Assembly (NCBI RefSeq): GCF_037975245.1
Contig: NC_092569.1
Span: 29,596,168-29,660,167, forward strand
Reading direction: 5' to 3'
Source of the DNA: Apostichopus japonicus
Taxonomy: Eukaryota > Echinodermata > Holothuroidea > Aspidochirotida > Stichopodidae
DNA length: 64,000 nucleotides
Shown one piece after another: positions 34,309 to 46,300 of this stretch. Made by a program: the position numbers and the translations under genes. Every line of letters begins with the position of its first letter. Position 1 is the first letter of the stretch. A model generated the notes under the pieces. The model was not told the origin of the DNA, did not search any database, and worked only from the letters and a program-made list of their open reading frames with translations.

Positions 34309-37300
34309 CTACGGATTCGAGAAAGAAAACAAATTTCAAATGTTAAGTACACTCCACCGTACCGTTATTTATATTACTAATTGTTAGTATTAGTGCTTAT
34401 CTAGTAATCTTTTATTTCTTAAAGCAATACAAAATGCTGTCATTTCAGATGTATTAACTGAAAGGTGATACCACATCAGTTTATTATATACGATTTCACA
34501 GAGAAAAAAATCACCGTAAAATTGCGTTGCCAAAGTCTCCGTAAGCCTTTCAGTAATAGGTTTGCCTACGTGTATTTATAAAGTAAATTATTCCTCAATT
34601 TTGTCCCCTGCAAACTTTTATTTATTACGAATATTACCGATAACTAGCAGTAAGGTGTAACTAATATTATTGTATTTGGCACTCATTAGCAATCATATTG
34701 TTCTAAATTTCCAAAACTTTATTCAAATTGAAAATGGCATATTGGGAATGTGTCTGTTTTGCTTGTTAATTTTCATCTGCTCCTTAATTCAATAGTAATT
34801 TCATCATTCTGCGTTTAGTGCCCGATGTAGTAACATTTCTTACAGTATTATTTTCCGAAATTCTTAAAAGTTAAATATTTGTCCTTTACTAAACAACGGA
34901 AAAATGAAATGTGCTGCATTCTGGGTCTATAGTTAAAACAATTCATTCATACAAAATCGATGAATCTACGTAGAATGTTTCAAAGCTACATTCCATCAAT
35001 ATTTATGCAAGCTATGAAACTTCTTTCTGTCTACGTAGCTGTTTTCATACTGATCACGTGGCTATCACACAGTAGGCTAAGTTGTGGTTGATAACCTTCT
35101 TGTTACGCTATTGGCTATTTATGTTCATTTTATTTTGTTTATATTATGCTTACTTATGTGTGTAAAAATAACATACTTGTATCATGTGTATTTGATAATT
35201 GTGTCCTCAGTACATCCACCATATTGTGTCTATGTCCACACAAATCATGTAGTTCAAATTTTAGAGATACAATGACCTTCTTTTGTTAGCACTGTCAGTC
35301 AGACTGATTACAAATGACAGTTTAGAGATATAAATATGTCAATGCGTGGCTACATAAAGGCAACTTCTCACTTACTTTTTCAAAAATTTACACATAAAAA
35401 GTCAATCGAAATTTTAAACAATATTTATATGTATATATATTTAATATGTTTCTTATTTTAATATTTTTTATATGATTGATGTTCAATGTGAAAAACTTTA
35501 GAAATAAAATGCCCAGTATAGCGTTTTTACTAGTTTGTCATGATTAGTAGGTAACGCAGCTAGACATAAGTTACGAGAGAAATGGTTATTGGATAGGATG
35601 TGTAAATATGTAGATTAGGATATAAAGTATATTTCAGGTTCAATATGAAGTTTCATGGTTTAGTGACCAGATGCTAAGGGCACAACTGTAATGCTTTTAC
35701 ATTCATGGATGTACTAAGCTACCTGCCTTTTACTTTTACTTACCATGTTTCGTGAGTTATTTGCATTAATCATTTAATTTACTACTAAATATTTACGAGG
35801 AAATTCCTTCCACTATTTGAAACAATCGTGTGTCAACAAACATCTGTTAGATCTGGAGTTAAAAACATGCAGATATGCTTAATGTAAAACAATGATGAAC
35901 GTTGAGAACGCATTGTTATTTTTTAGAATGCATTTAACTAGTAAATCCCAAATAATGATACTAAAAAAGTACAGAGATTCTAACCTGCATTTCCACTATA
36001 TGATCCAATTGATAGTCGGTATTTGTCCGCATCGTCACTGATGCTAAAGGAGGAATAGAGGGCGTAATACGACGACCTTCTTGAATCGGTGAGGTCTATC
36101 CGGAGACTGTATGTTTTTTGATTGGTAATTGCGTGTATATAATCATTACCGAGCCAATGATCTCGACTAGGATGTTCAAATCCGGCCTTGTATTCAGCCC
36201 AGGTACGAAAGAAATCAACAGAGGCGATTGATCGTCGCTGAATGACCTATGAATATAAATGGAAATTTACATGTAACAGGAGTAAGTGAGAAATGTAATG
36301 TGTCTTCCACACTCTCGCAGAACAAATGAATTCAGAAACAAGACACTTAACTGGTTGAAATATTCGTGCACAACTCACCGTCCATCCTCCTCCGTTACTT
36401 TCCATCTCACAGTAAACCTGAATGCCGCTTGGCGAACCATCAGGGTAAATGGTGTAAACTCCATCACTGAGTGTACCGGAACCATGAAGCTCGTAGCAAT
36501 CTTTTGCAATCACGCGGGTACACGTCACTCCTTCTCCTCCGTAGCCATCATTACAGTAACATTTACGGACACCGTTCCTCGTATCACAGGTTGCGTGAGC
36601 ACTACACCGGTAACTCTCATCTATAAGCCGGTTGTTCCTACAGGTTGATTTTCGTGTACATCTTGAATTTGCGTAAAACTGGCCCTCCTAATTTAAGATA
36701 TTCAGTGGGGGAAAAAAATGAATTATGAATGTGTTGTTGTCACAATGAAATGTACAGGATTTAAACGTTGGTGACCAACGCAAACTTCCCCTTGGCTGAT
36801 TATGGTAAAGGTATGAACCTTGATGAAAGTTTTACTAGGTCTTGATACCAAATCCAAGGAAGGGGGTCTACAGGGACTCGCCATGAATGAAAATAGCTGT
36901 TAAATGTTGCATTCAACAACTTATTTCGATATTTTCGATACATTAGGCCTGCAATTGGTTCTAAATGCAAGACCGTGGTAAGAAGTACGAATTAATGTTT
37001 GTGAAGGTTTATAAAGTGGTTGCACACCCGTATAGGAGTGGTCTTATGCTTCCCGGCTAAATTTAATACATCCCGCGACTGACAGTGTTGTCTGGACTGG
37101 CGTCGGAAGTAAGTTCCCAGACCCCTGCATGCCTAACCAATGCAAGCGCTATACGTTTATCTCTGAATGTAATGCGATAACCAACAAGTTTAAGTGGTAA
37201 AAGGTTTTCTTCGCATTATATGGACCATGAAATATGAAAATAAGTATTAAAAATGCCATAATAGAACCATACTGACCCTTAATACACTTCCTTTGTCAGC

Positions 37301-40300
37301 AACGAAGCAGTTGTGGGTGCACGTCACTCCGTCCCCTTGGTAGTTTGGATTGCAGTAACATTTACGGACATCGTTCCTCGTATCACAGGTTGCGTGACTA
37401 CTACACTGGTAACTCTCATCTACAAGCTGGTTGTTCCTACAGGTTGATTTTCGTGTACATCTTGAATTAGCGTAAAACTGGCCCTCCTAATGTAAGATAT
37501 TCAGTGAAAAACAAAAATGAACTATGAATGTGCTGTTGTCACAATGAAATGTACAGGATTTCAACGTTGGGTGACCAAAGCAAAATTCCCCTTGACTGCT
37601 ATATGTAATGGTATGAACCTGGATGAAAGTTTTATGAGGTCTTGATACCAACTCATTAGTGGGGTGGTGGGGGTGGGATTCGCCTTAAAATAGGTAGCTG
37701 CAAAATGCTACATTCAAAGGTTTATTGAGACTATCCATGAGTAGGATAATTATTTCTTACTGCAAGACTGTGGTAAGAAGTATCCATGAATGTTTGTGAA
37801 AGGTTTATAAAGGGGTTTCACACCCGTATACGAGTGGTCTTATGATTCCCGACTAAATGTAGTTTATTCCTCGACTGACAGTTTTGTCTGGACTGGCGTC
37901 GGAAGTGAGGTCCCAGACCCCTGCCCAACCGCGATGCAAGCGCTATTCATTTACATATAAATGTAATGCGATAACCAACAAGTTTAAGTAGTAAAAGGTA
38001 TCCATCCAATAATATGGGCAATAAAGTATGAGAAAAGTATTTAAAATGCCATAACAGAACCGTACTGACCCTTATTACACTTCCTTTGTCAGCAACGAAG
38101 CAGTTGTGGGTGCACGTCAATCCGTCTCCTTGGTAGTTTTGATCGCAGTAACATTTACGGACACCGTTCCTTGTATCACAGGTTGCGTGACTACTGCACT
38201 GGTAACTCTCATCTATAAGCCGGTTGTTCCTACAAGTTGATTTTCGTGTACATCTTGAATTAGCGTAAAACTGGCCCTCCTAATTTAAGATTTTCAGAGA
38301 AAAATGTGAATTATGAATTTGCTGTCGTCACAATAAAATGTAGAGGATTTCAACTTAAGATGACCAATGCAAAATTCCCCTTGACTGATGTAGGTAAGGT
38401 ATGAACCTTGATGAAAGTTTGATGAGGTATTGATACCAACTCCAAAGTAGGGGGCATAGGGATTCCCCATTAATAAAATAGCAATCAAATGTTGCATTCA
38501 ACAACATATTTCGATATTTTCGATACATTAGACCTGCAATTAGTTCTAACTACAGACTGTGGTAAAAAGTATGAACACATTTGTTGTGAAAGGTTTATAA
38601 AGTGGTTGCACACCCGTATAGGAGTGGTCTTATGCTTCCCGGCTAAATTTAATACATCCCTCGACTGACAGTTTTGTCTGGACTGGCGTCGGAAGTGAGG
38701 TCCCAGACCCCTGCCCAACCGCGATGCAAGCGCTATACATTTATCTCTAAATGTAATGCGATAACCAACAAGTTTAAGTAGTAAAAGGTTTCCTTCGCAT
38801 TATATGGACCATGAAATATGAAAATAAGTATTCAAAATGCCATAACAGAACCGTACTGACCCTTAATACACTTCCTTTGTCAGCAACGAAGCAGTTGTGG
38901 GTGCACGTCACTCCGTCCCCTTGGTAGTTTGGATTGCAGTAGCATTTACGGACACCGTTCCTCGTATCGCAGGTTGCGTGACTACTACACTGGTAACTCT
39001 CATCTATAAGACGGTTGTTTCTACAAGTTGATTTTCGTGTACATCTTGAATTAGCGTAAAACTGGCCCTCCTAATGTAAGATAATCATTGAAAAACAAAA
39101 ATGAATTATGAATGTGCTGTTGTCACAATGAAATGTACAAGATTTCAACGTTGGGTGACCAAGCAAAATTCCCCTTAACTGATATATGTAAAGGTATGAA
39201 CCTGGATGAAAGTTTTATGAGGTCTTGAAACCAACTTTGAATTAGTGGGGTGGTGGGGGGGGGGGATAGGGATTCGCCTTAAAATAGGGAGCTGCCAAAT
39301 GTTGCATTCAAGGGTTTATTGAGACTGAGCAGGATAATTATTTCTTACTGCAAGACATTGGTAAGAAGTATCCATGAATGTTTGTGAAAGGTTTATAAAG
39401 GGGTTTCACACCCGTATACGAGTGGTCTTATGATTCCCGACTAAATGTAGTTTATTCCTCGACTGACAGTTTTGTCTGGACTGGCGTCGGAAGTGAGGTC
39501 CCAGACCCCTGGCCAACCGCGATGCAAGCGCTATTCATTTACATATAAATGTAATGCGATAACCAACAAGTTTAAGTAGTAAAAGGTATCCATCCAATAA
39601 TATGGGCAATAAAGTATGAGAAAAGTATTTAAAATGCCATAACAGAACCGTACTGACCCTTATTACACTTCCTTTGTCAGCAACGAAGCAGTTGTGGGTG
39701 CACGTCAATCCGTCTCCTTGGTAGTTTTGATCGCAGTAACATTTACGGACACCGTTCCTTGTATCACAGGTTGCGTGACTACTGCACTGGTAACTCTCAT
39801 CTATAAGCCGGTTGTTCCTACAAGTTGATTTTCGTGTACATCTTGAATTAGCGTAAAACTGGCCCTCCTAATTTAAGATTTTCAGAGAAAAATGTGAATT
39901 ATGAATTTGCTGTCGTCACAATAAAATGTAGAGGATTTCAACTTAAGATGACCAATGCAAAATTCCCCTTGACTGATGTAGGTAAGGTATGAACCTTGAT
40001 GAAAGTTTGATGAGGTATTGATACCAACTCCAAAGTAGGGGGCATAGGGATTCCCCATTAATAAAATAGCAATCAAATGTTGCATTCAACAACATATTTC
40101 GATATTTTCGATACATTAGACCTGCAATTAGTTCTAACTACAGACTGTGGTAAAAAGTATGAACACATTTGTTGTGAAAGGTTTATAAAGTGGTTGCACA
40201 CCCGTATAGGAGTGGTCTTATGCTTCCCGGCTAAATTTAATACATCCCTCGACTGACAGTTTTGTCTGGACTGGCGTCGGAAGTGAGGTCCCAGACCCCT

Positions 40301-43300
40301 GCCCAACCGCGATGCAAGCGCTATACATTTATCTCTAAATGTAATGCGATAACCAACAAGTTTACGTAGTAAAAGGTTTCCTTCGCATTATATGGACCAT
40401 GAAATATGAAAATAAGTATTCAAAATGCCATAACAGAACCGTACTGACCCTTAATACACTTCCTTTGTCAGCAACGAAGCAGTTGTGGGTGCACGTCACT
40501 CCGTCCCCTTGGTAGTTTGGATTGCAGTAGCATTTACGGACACCGTTCCTCGTATCGCAGGTTGCGTGACTACTACACTGGTAACTCTCATCTATAAGAC
40601 GGTTGTTTCTACAAGTTGATTTTCGTGTACATCTTGAATTAGCGTAAAACTGGCCCTCCTAATGTAAGATAATCATTGAAAAACAAAAATGAATTATGAA
40701 TGTGCTGTTGTCACAATGAAATGTACAAGATTTCAACGTTGGGTGACCAAGCAAAATTCCCCTTAACTGATATATGTAAAGGTATGAACCTGGATGAAAG
40801 TTTTATGAGGTCTTGAAACCAACTTTGAATTAGTGGGGTGGTGGGGGGGGGGGGATAGGGATTCGCCTTAAAATAGGGAGCTGCCAAATGTTGCATTCAA
40901 GGGTTTATTGAGACTGAGCAGGATAATTATTTCTTACTGCAAGACATTGGTAAGAAGTATCCATGAATGTTTGTGAAAGGTTTATAAAGTGGTTGCACAC
41001 CCGTATAGGAGTGGTCTTATACTTCCCGACTAAATGTAGTTTATTCCTCGACTGACAGTTTTGTCTGGACTGGCGTCAGAATTGAGGTCCCGGACCCCGC
41101 CCAACCGCGATGCAAGCGCTATTCATTTACACATAAATGTAATGCGATAACCAACAAGTTTAAGTAGTAAAAGGTATCCATCCAATAATATGGGCAATAA
41201 AGTATGAGAAAAGTATTTAAAATGCCATAACAGAACCGTACTGACCCTTATGACACTTCCTTTGTCAGCAACGAAGCAGTTGTGGGTGCACGTCAATCCG
41301 TCCCCTTGGTAGTTTTGATCGCAGTAACATTTACGGACACCGTTCCTCGTATCACAGGTTGCGTGTTCACTACACTGGTAACTCTCATCTATAAGCCGGT
41401 TGTTCCTACAAGTTGATTTTCGTGTACATCTTGAATTAGCGTAAAACTGGCCCTCCTAATTTAAGATTTTCAGTGAAAAAAATGAATTATGAATTTGCTG
41501 TCGTCACAATAAAATGTACAAGATTTCAACGAAAGGTGACCAATGCAAAATTCCCCTTGACTGATGTAGGTAAAGGTATGAACCTTGATGAGGTCTTGAT
41601 ACCAACTCCAAAGTAGGGGGCATATGGATTCCCATTAATAAAATAGCAGTAAATGTTGAATTCAACAACATATTTCGATATTTTCGAAACGTAAGACCTG
41701 CAATTGGTTCTAACTGCAGACTGTGGTAGAAAGGATGAACACATTTGTTGTGAAAGGTTTAAAGGGGTTGCACACCCGTATAGGAGTGGTCATATGCTTC
41801 CCGACTAAATGTAATACATCCATAGACTAACAGTTTTGTCTAAGACTGGCGACCGAAGTGAGGTCCATGGCACCTGGCCAACTGCGATACAAGCGCTATA
41901 TCCATTCATCTCTAAATGTATGCGATAATCGATATGTTTAAATATGAACAGGTTTCCTTCTAAGTGTATGGACAATGAAGTATTAGAAAAGTATTTAAAA
42001 TACCAAAACAGAACCGTACTGACCCTTAATACACTTCCTTTGTCAGCAACGAAGCAGTTGTGGGTGCACGTCGTTCCGTCCCCATTGTAGTTTTGATCGC
42101 AGTAACATTTACGGACACCGGTCCTCGTATCACAGGTTGCTTGTTCACTACACTGGTAACTCTCATCTATAAGACGGTTGTTCCTACAAGTTGATTTTCG
42201 TGTACATCCTGAATTAGCGTGAAACTGGCCCTCCTAAGTTAGATATTCGGTAAAAAAGGTGAATATACGCATTTGCAGTTGTCAAAATGAAATGTACAGT
42301 ATTTTAACGTTGTATGATTAATGCAAAATGACTGATATAGGTATGGGTATGATCCTTCAAGAAAGTTTCATGAGGTCTTGATACCAAATCTAAAGTAGGG
42401 AGGGGGGGGGGTGTAGGAATTCGTTATTAACAAAAAATAGCCGTCAAATGATGCATACAACAACTTATTTCGATATTTTCGATACATTAGGCCTGCAATT
42501 AGTTCACACTGCAAGACTGTGGTAAGGTGTATCTATAAATTTTTGTGTAAGGTTTATGAAGGGGTTGCACACCCGTAAAGGAGAAGTGTTATGCTTCCCG
42601 ACTAAATGTAGTACATCCCTCGACTGACAGTTTTGTCTGGACTGGCGTCGGGAGTGGGTGCATAATCTAGGTTAATCGCGATGCGAACGCTACTTGGTTA
42701 TTTGTTAATGTATTGCGATACTCAACAAGTTTAAATAGTAAAAGGATTCTTTCTAATTATATGGAAAATTAATTAAAAGCAAATCTTATAAAATTTCATA
42801 ACAGGTTTTACTGACCCTTAATACACTTCCTTTGTCAGCAACGAAGCAGTTGTGGGTACACGTCACTCCGTCCCCATGGTAATTTTGATTGCAGTAACAT
42901 TTACGGACACCGGTCCTCGTATCGCAGGTTGCGTGTTCACTACACTGGTAACTCTCTTCTATAAGACGGTTGTTTCTACAAGTTGATTTTCGTGTACATC
43001 CTGAATTAGCGTGAAACTGGTCCTCCTAAGTTAAATATTTAGTGAAAATACCAATAAATGAATTATGAATTGCAGGTGTTAGAGTGCAATGTACCGCATG
43101 ACAGATGCAAAATTACCCTCGATGGATTTAGGTAAAGGTATGAAACTTTAAGAAATTTTTATAAGGTCTTGATACCGTCTCCAAAGAAGGTGGCCTAGGG
43201 ATTCGCATTGAAAACAAATAGCCGTTAAATGTTACATTCAACAACTTATTCGATATTTTCGATACATTAGGCCTGCAATTGGTTCTAACTTGAATACTGT

Positions 43301-46300
43301 GGTAGGAAGTATGTATACTTTTTTTTGAAATGTTTATAAAGGGGTTGCACACCCGTATAGGAGTGGTCTTATGCTTCCCGCTTAAGTTAAATACATCCCT
43401 CGACACATCTTGTATTGATGTAAAAATTGCCCTCCTAATTTAAGATATTCAGCAAAACAAAACTAATAAATAAATCATGAATTTGCGGTTTTAACAGAAA
43501 TTCAGAACGGAATTTCAACGGTGGGTGGCCAATCCTATCAACCGCGTTTCGTATACTTCTCGGTTATATGTTAATGTAATGCAATGATCAACAAGTTAAA
43601 GTAGTAAATGGTTTCCTTTTACTTATATTGAACATTAATTAAAAGTAAATCATTTAAATTGAAATAACCGTACTGACCGTTAATACACTTCCTTTGTCAG
43701 CAACGAAGCAGTTACATTGGTTCAGAGGGATGCATTGTTCTTCCTGTCTCAGATAATCACCGACACAAACACATTGCTCTGTTTCTCTGCGAGACGTAGC
43801 CGAGATGCAAGTGTCAGGGTCATCACAAGTCCTCTCACATATCTCATTGCTAAATATCTCATTAGCCGGACACCGTTCAGGGATTATTCCTAGAGAACAG
43901 GACAGAATAAAATGTAAATAATAGTAACCAGTATCAGACACGAAGTATAAGACACGTGGCAAAGAATAATTTTTGTCATTCCTTCAATACTATCAATACT
44001 GTACAATGGCTATCAGAACGTTACTGAAAAGAAACACACCTTCAGAAGCATTTCGAATTAATCTAGAATATTTTAAATCATCTAGTGGTCGTTCCGTAGT
44101 CACATTAATGTTAATATAAATTCAGCATTACGAGATAACAACCGAATAATCCTTTATTGAACAACTGGTTTGAAACCAAATAGTCATATCCTATTTCTGT
44201 TCACAGTTTCTCTCGGTGTTAGTAAACTGCTTTCTGAAAACAATGATAATTAATAACAACATCGAATTATTTGCGTTGGTTGTTCTGATCAAACTGGGAG
44301 ACGAAACTGTTTTAAGTGTAAACGTTCTGTTGTCCAAACGTTAGATACTGTTTCTTGTTCAGAGCCAAGATAAGAGTTAAGTACGAAGCAGTCTTACAGT
44401 AAGTGTGTAATTACACTTTGGCCAGAATAAACAATTAAGTTTAAACACGTTCACATTTGACATTTAATAAACGATCACAATTATTTTTAAGTTTTGGCTT
44501 TCAATTTAATAAGAATGTAAAAGACACTTACCATCTGATTTTACGAATGTACCTAAACTAGAGATATAATATTTCCCCCATTCATCTGAGATTCGAAACT
44601 TGTCGTATGTAACATAGTAAGTATCTCCAGCAACGTTCTCAAAGTCCATTCGCAGTTGGTACCGCTTTTGATTTGTTAAGACGGCAATTTTCTCATTTCC
44701 GATCCAAAACTCACTTCCTAGAAAGCCAAAGCCATTTCTGAATTCTTTCCAATTTCTATTAAAATTTACAGAATCCGATCTTCGTCGCTGTAATACCTAC
44801 AACGAATATCAAAGAAGTCAAGCTTTGACTAGGACGTTATTAAAAATTTATTATTCTTTCCTTCCTGCAATGCGATTAGTTGCTGACAGTTACAACAGAG
44901 AAAAAGAACTTATAATTTCTAATTTTACTTCGTAGTGTGGACTAGAGGTTTACAGTTTTCTTAGAAGATGAACCACAGTGTACTTAATTTCAAAATAAAT
45001 AAAATAATTGATTCAAATTTCGTTTCGAAAAAAAATATCAAAAATATGAAATAACGATTTTGTATGAAATCGGTATATATTCGTCTATGCAAAATTGAAT
45101 ACATTTGTACAAAACTAGTTAAAGTTGAAAAGGAGAAATCAAGTAAACACCCATACCGTCCATCCACCACTATCAAGATCATTATCACAGTAAGCCTCAA
45201 ACGGTTCCGGATAGCCATCTGGTTTAATAAGGAACACTCCAGATGTATTGTGGGTAGAGGAACAGGTATTCGATACTTCTTTGCAATCCCTTGGATACGC
45301 TGGTTGTTGAAAAACAAAGTATGATATACCTTTATGGAAAGGAAAACAAAGTAAAACTGTTATTGCAATTGAAAAATCAGTTCAATTAATGAATATATCG
45401 CCTTTGATTATACGTCAATTGTTATAGAAATGGATTAGTTACTATGAGAGTAAGATAATAGGTCAGTCTTTATACCAATTATTACTCAACTACCATATAG
45501 AGGAAGATATAGCGACTAAATAGAAATACAGTAATCGTCATTTAATTCATATATGTTTTGAAGCATTGGTTCTCAGTCTGCAATGGAAATTGAATTTATT
45601 TTGCATCAAGTTCCCGTAGTTATCAATCATATCCAAGTTTCATCAAAAGGCTCATGAAAAAAAGTCAAATTCCGTTTAACTTACCTGGAAAAAATAGATG
45701 TAGCACGTAGAACATGACATGATCAAAATATACGGCTCAGAGGAAATCAATGTTATAATATATGTTAGGAAATGGTGGCACGATTGAAAAACAAAACGTC
45801 TAGAGCGACCATTACATAACCTTGAACATTCCAAGACTTTCAATTTGTCCAATTGATGTGTTAACGTTTATAATACATAGGTGATATAACTTACAGAGGT
45901 TGCTTCTTATTATAACGTAAATCATATAACATTACCATTACACCTACCTGAAGATCTTCCCTCGGCACTGACGATTACCTGTGTAATAATAGACATTTTC
46001 TGAATACATTACAAGACATACAGAGTATTGCAATCAACACTAAGCAGGATCAGATTAAATCTAATGTTAATGTATAATGAACCAGTTCGAGGGAAAGGAA
46101 GAGCATTTCGAGAACTTGTCCCAAAAAATGTTATATTAAAACAAGTAAAGTCGATTTGAACTATGGTAAATTCTCCTGATCACCACTTTATATGATTTGT
46201 TTGTTTTTTTCTATATTCCATATCTGATTTACAGGTCAATGATCACTTACAGAGTGCAACTTTCTTCCAGGAAGCATTAGATTGGCATTTTCCACTCTCG

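Larger units (their letters stand above)
37775..40955. repeat. Near-identical 1588-bp direct duplication spanning two array units each
   Basis: About 37775-39365 matches about 39363-40955 at a constant offset of 1588 with only a handful of differences (for example gcccaacc/ggccaacc near 37924/39511 and a one-base poly-G change). Flanking units are visibly more diverged. Confidence 0.88.
37277..43434 (-). repeat. Tandem array of about 790-bp exon-plus-intron units
   Basis: Eight complete units (exon spacing 778-797 bp) plus a relic. The introns are as repetitive as the exons: each has a cacacccgtat-aggagtggtc segment, a cgactgacagttttgtctgg segment and a poly-G variant in some units. Confidence 0.92.
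43890..45947 (-). other. Gene C introns between TIL and linker exons (43890-44531, 44797-45156, 45330-45947)
   Basis: Collinear with gene A 1-2888 apart from the insertion there. No extra exon, including no FReD P-subdomain exon after FReD1b. Confidence 0.65.

Noticed and set aside
38294-38718. Two minus-strand frames of 67 and 77 codons repeated identically at 39882-40306
   Set aside because: They lie in array introns; identity follows from the 1588-bp duplication, and other array introns do not keep the frames open.
37277-43434. CRISPR-like regular repeat spacing
   Set aside because: Units are about 790 bp of exon plus similar intron in a eukaryotic gene; the regularity comes from tandem exon duplication.
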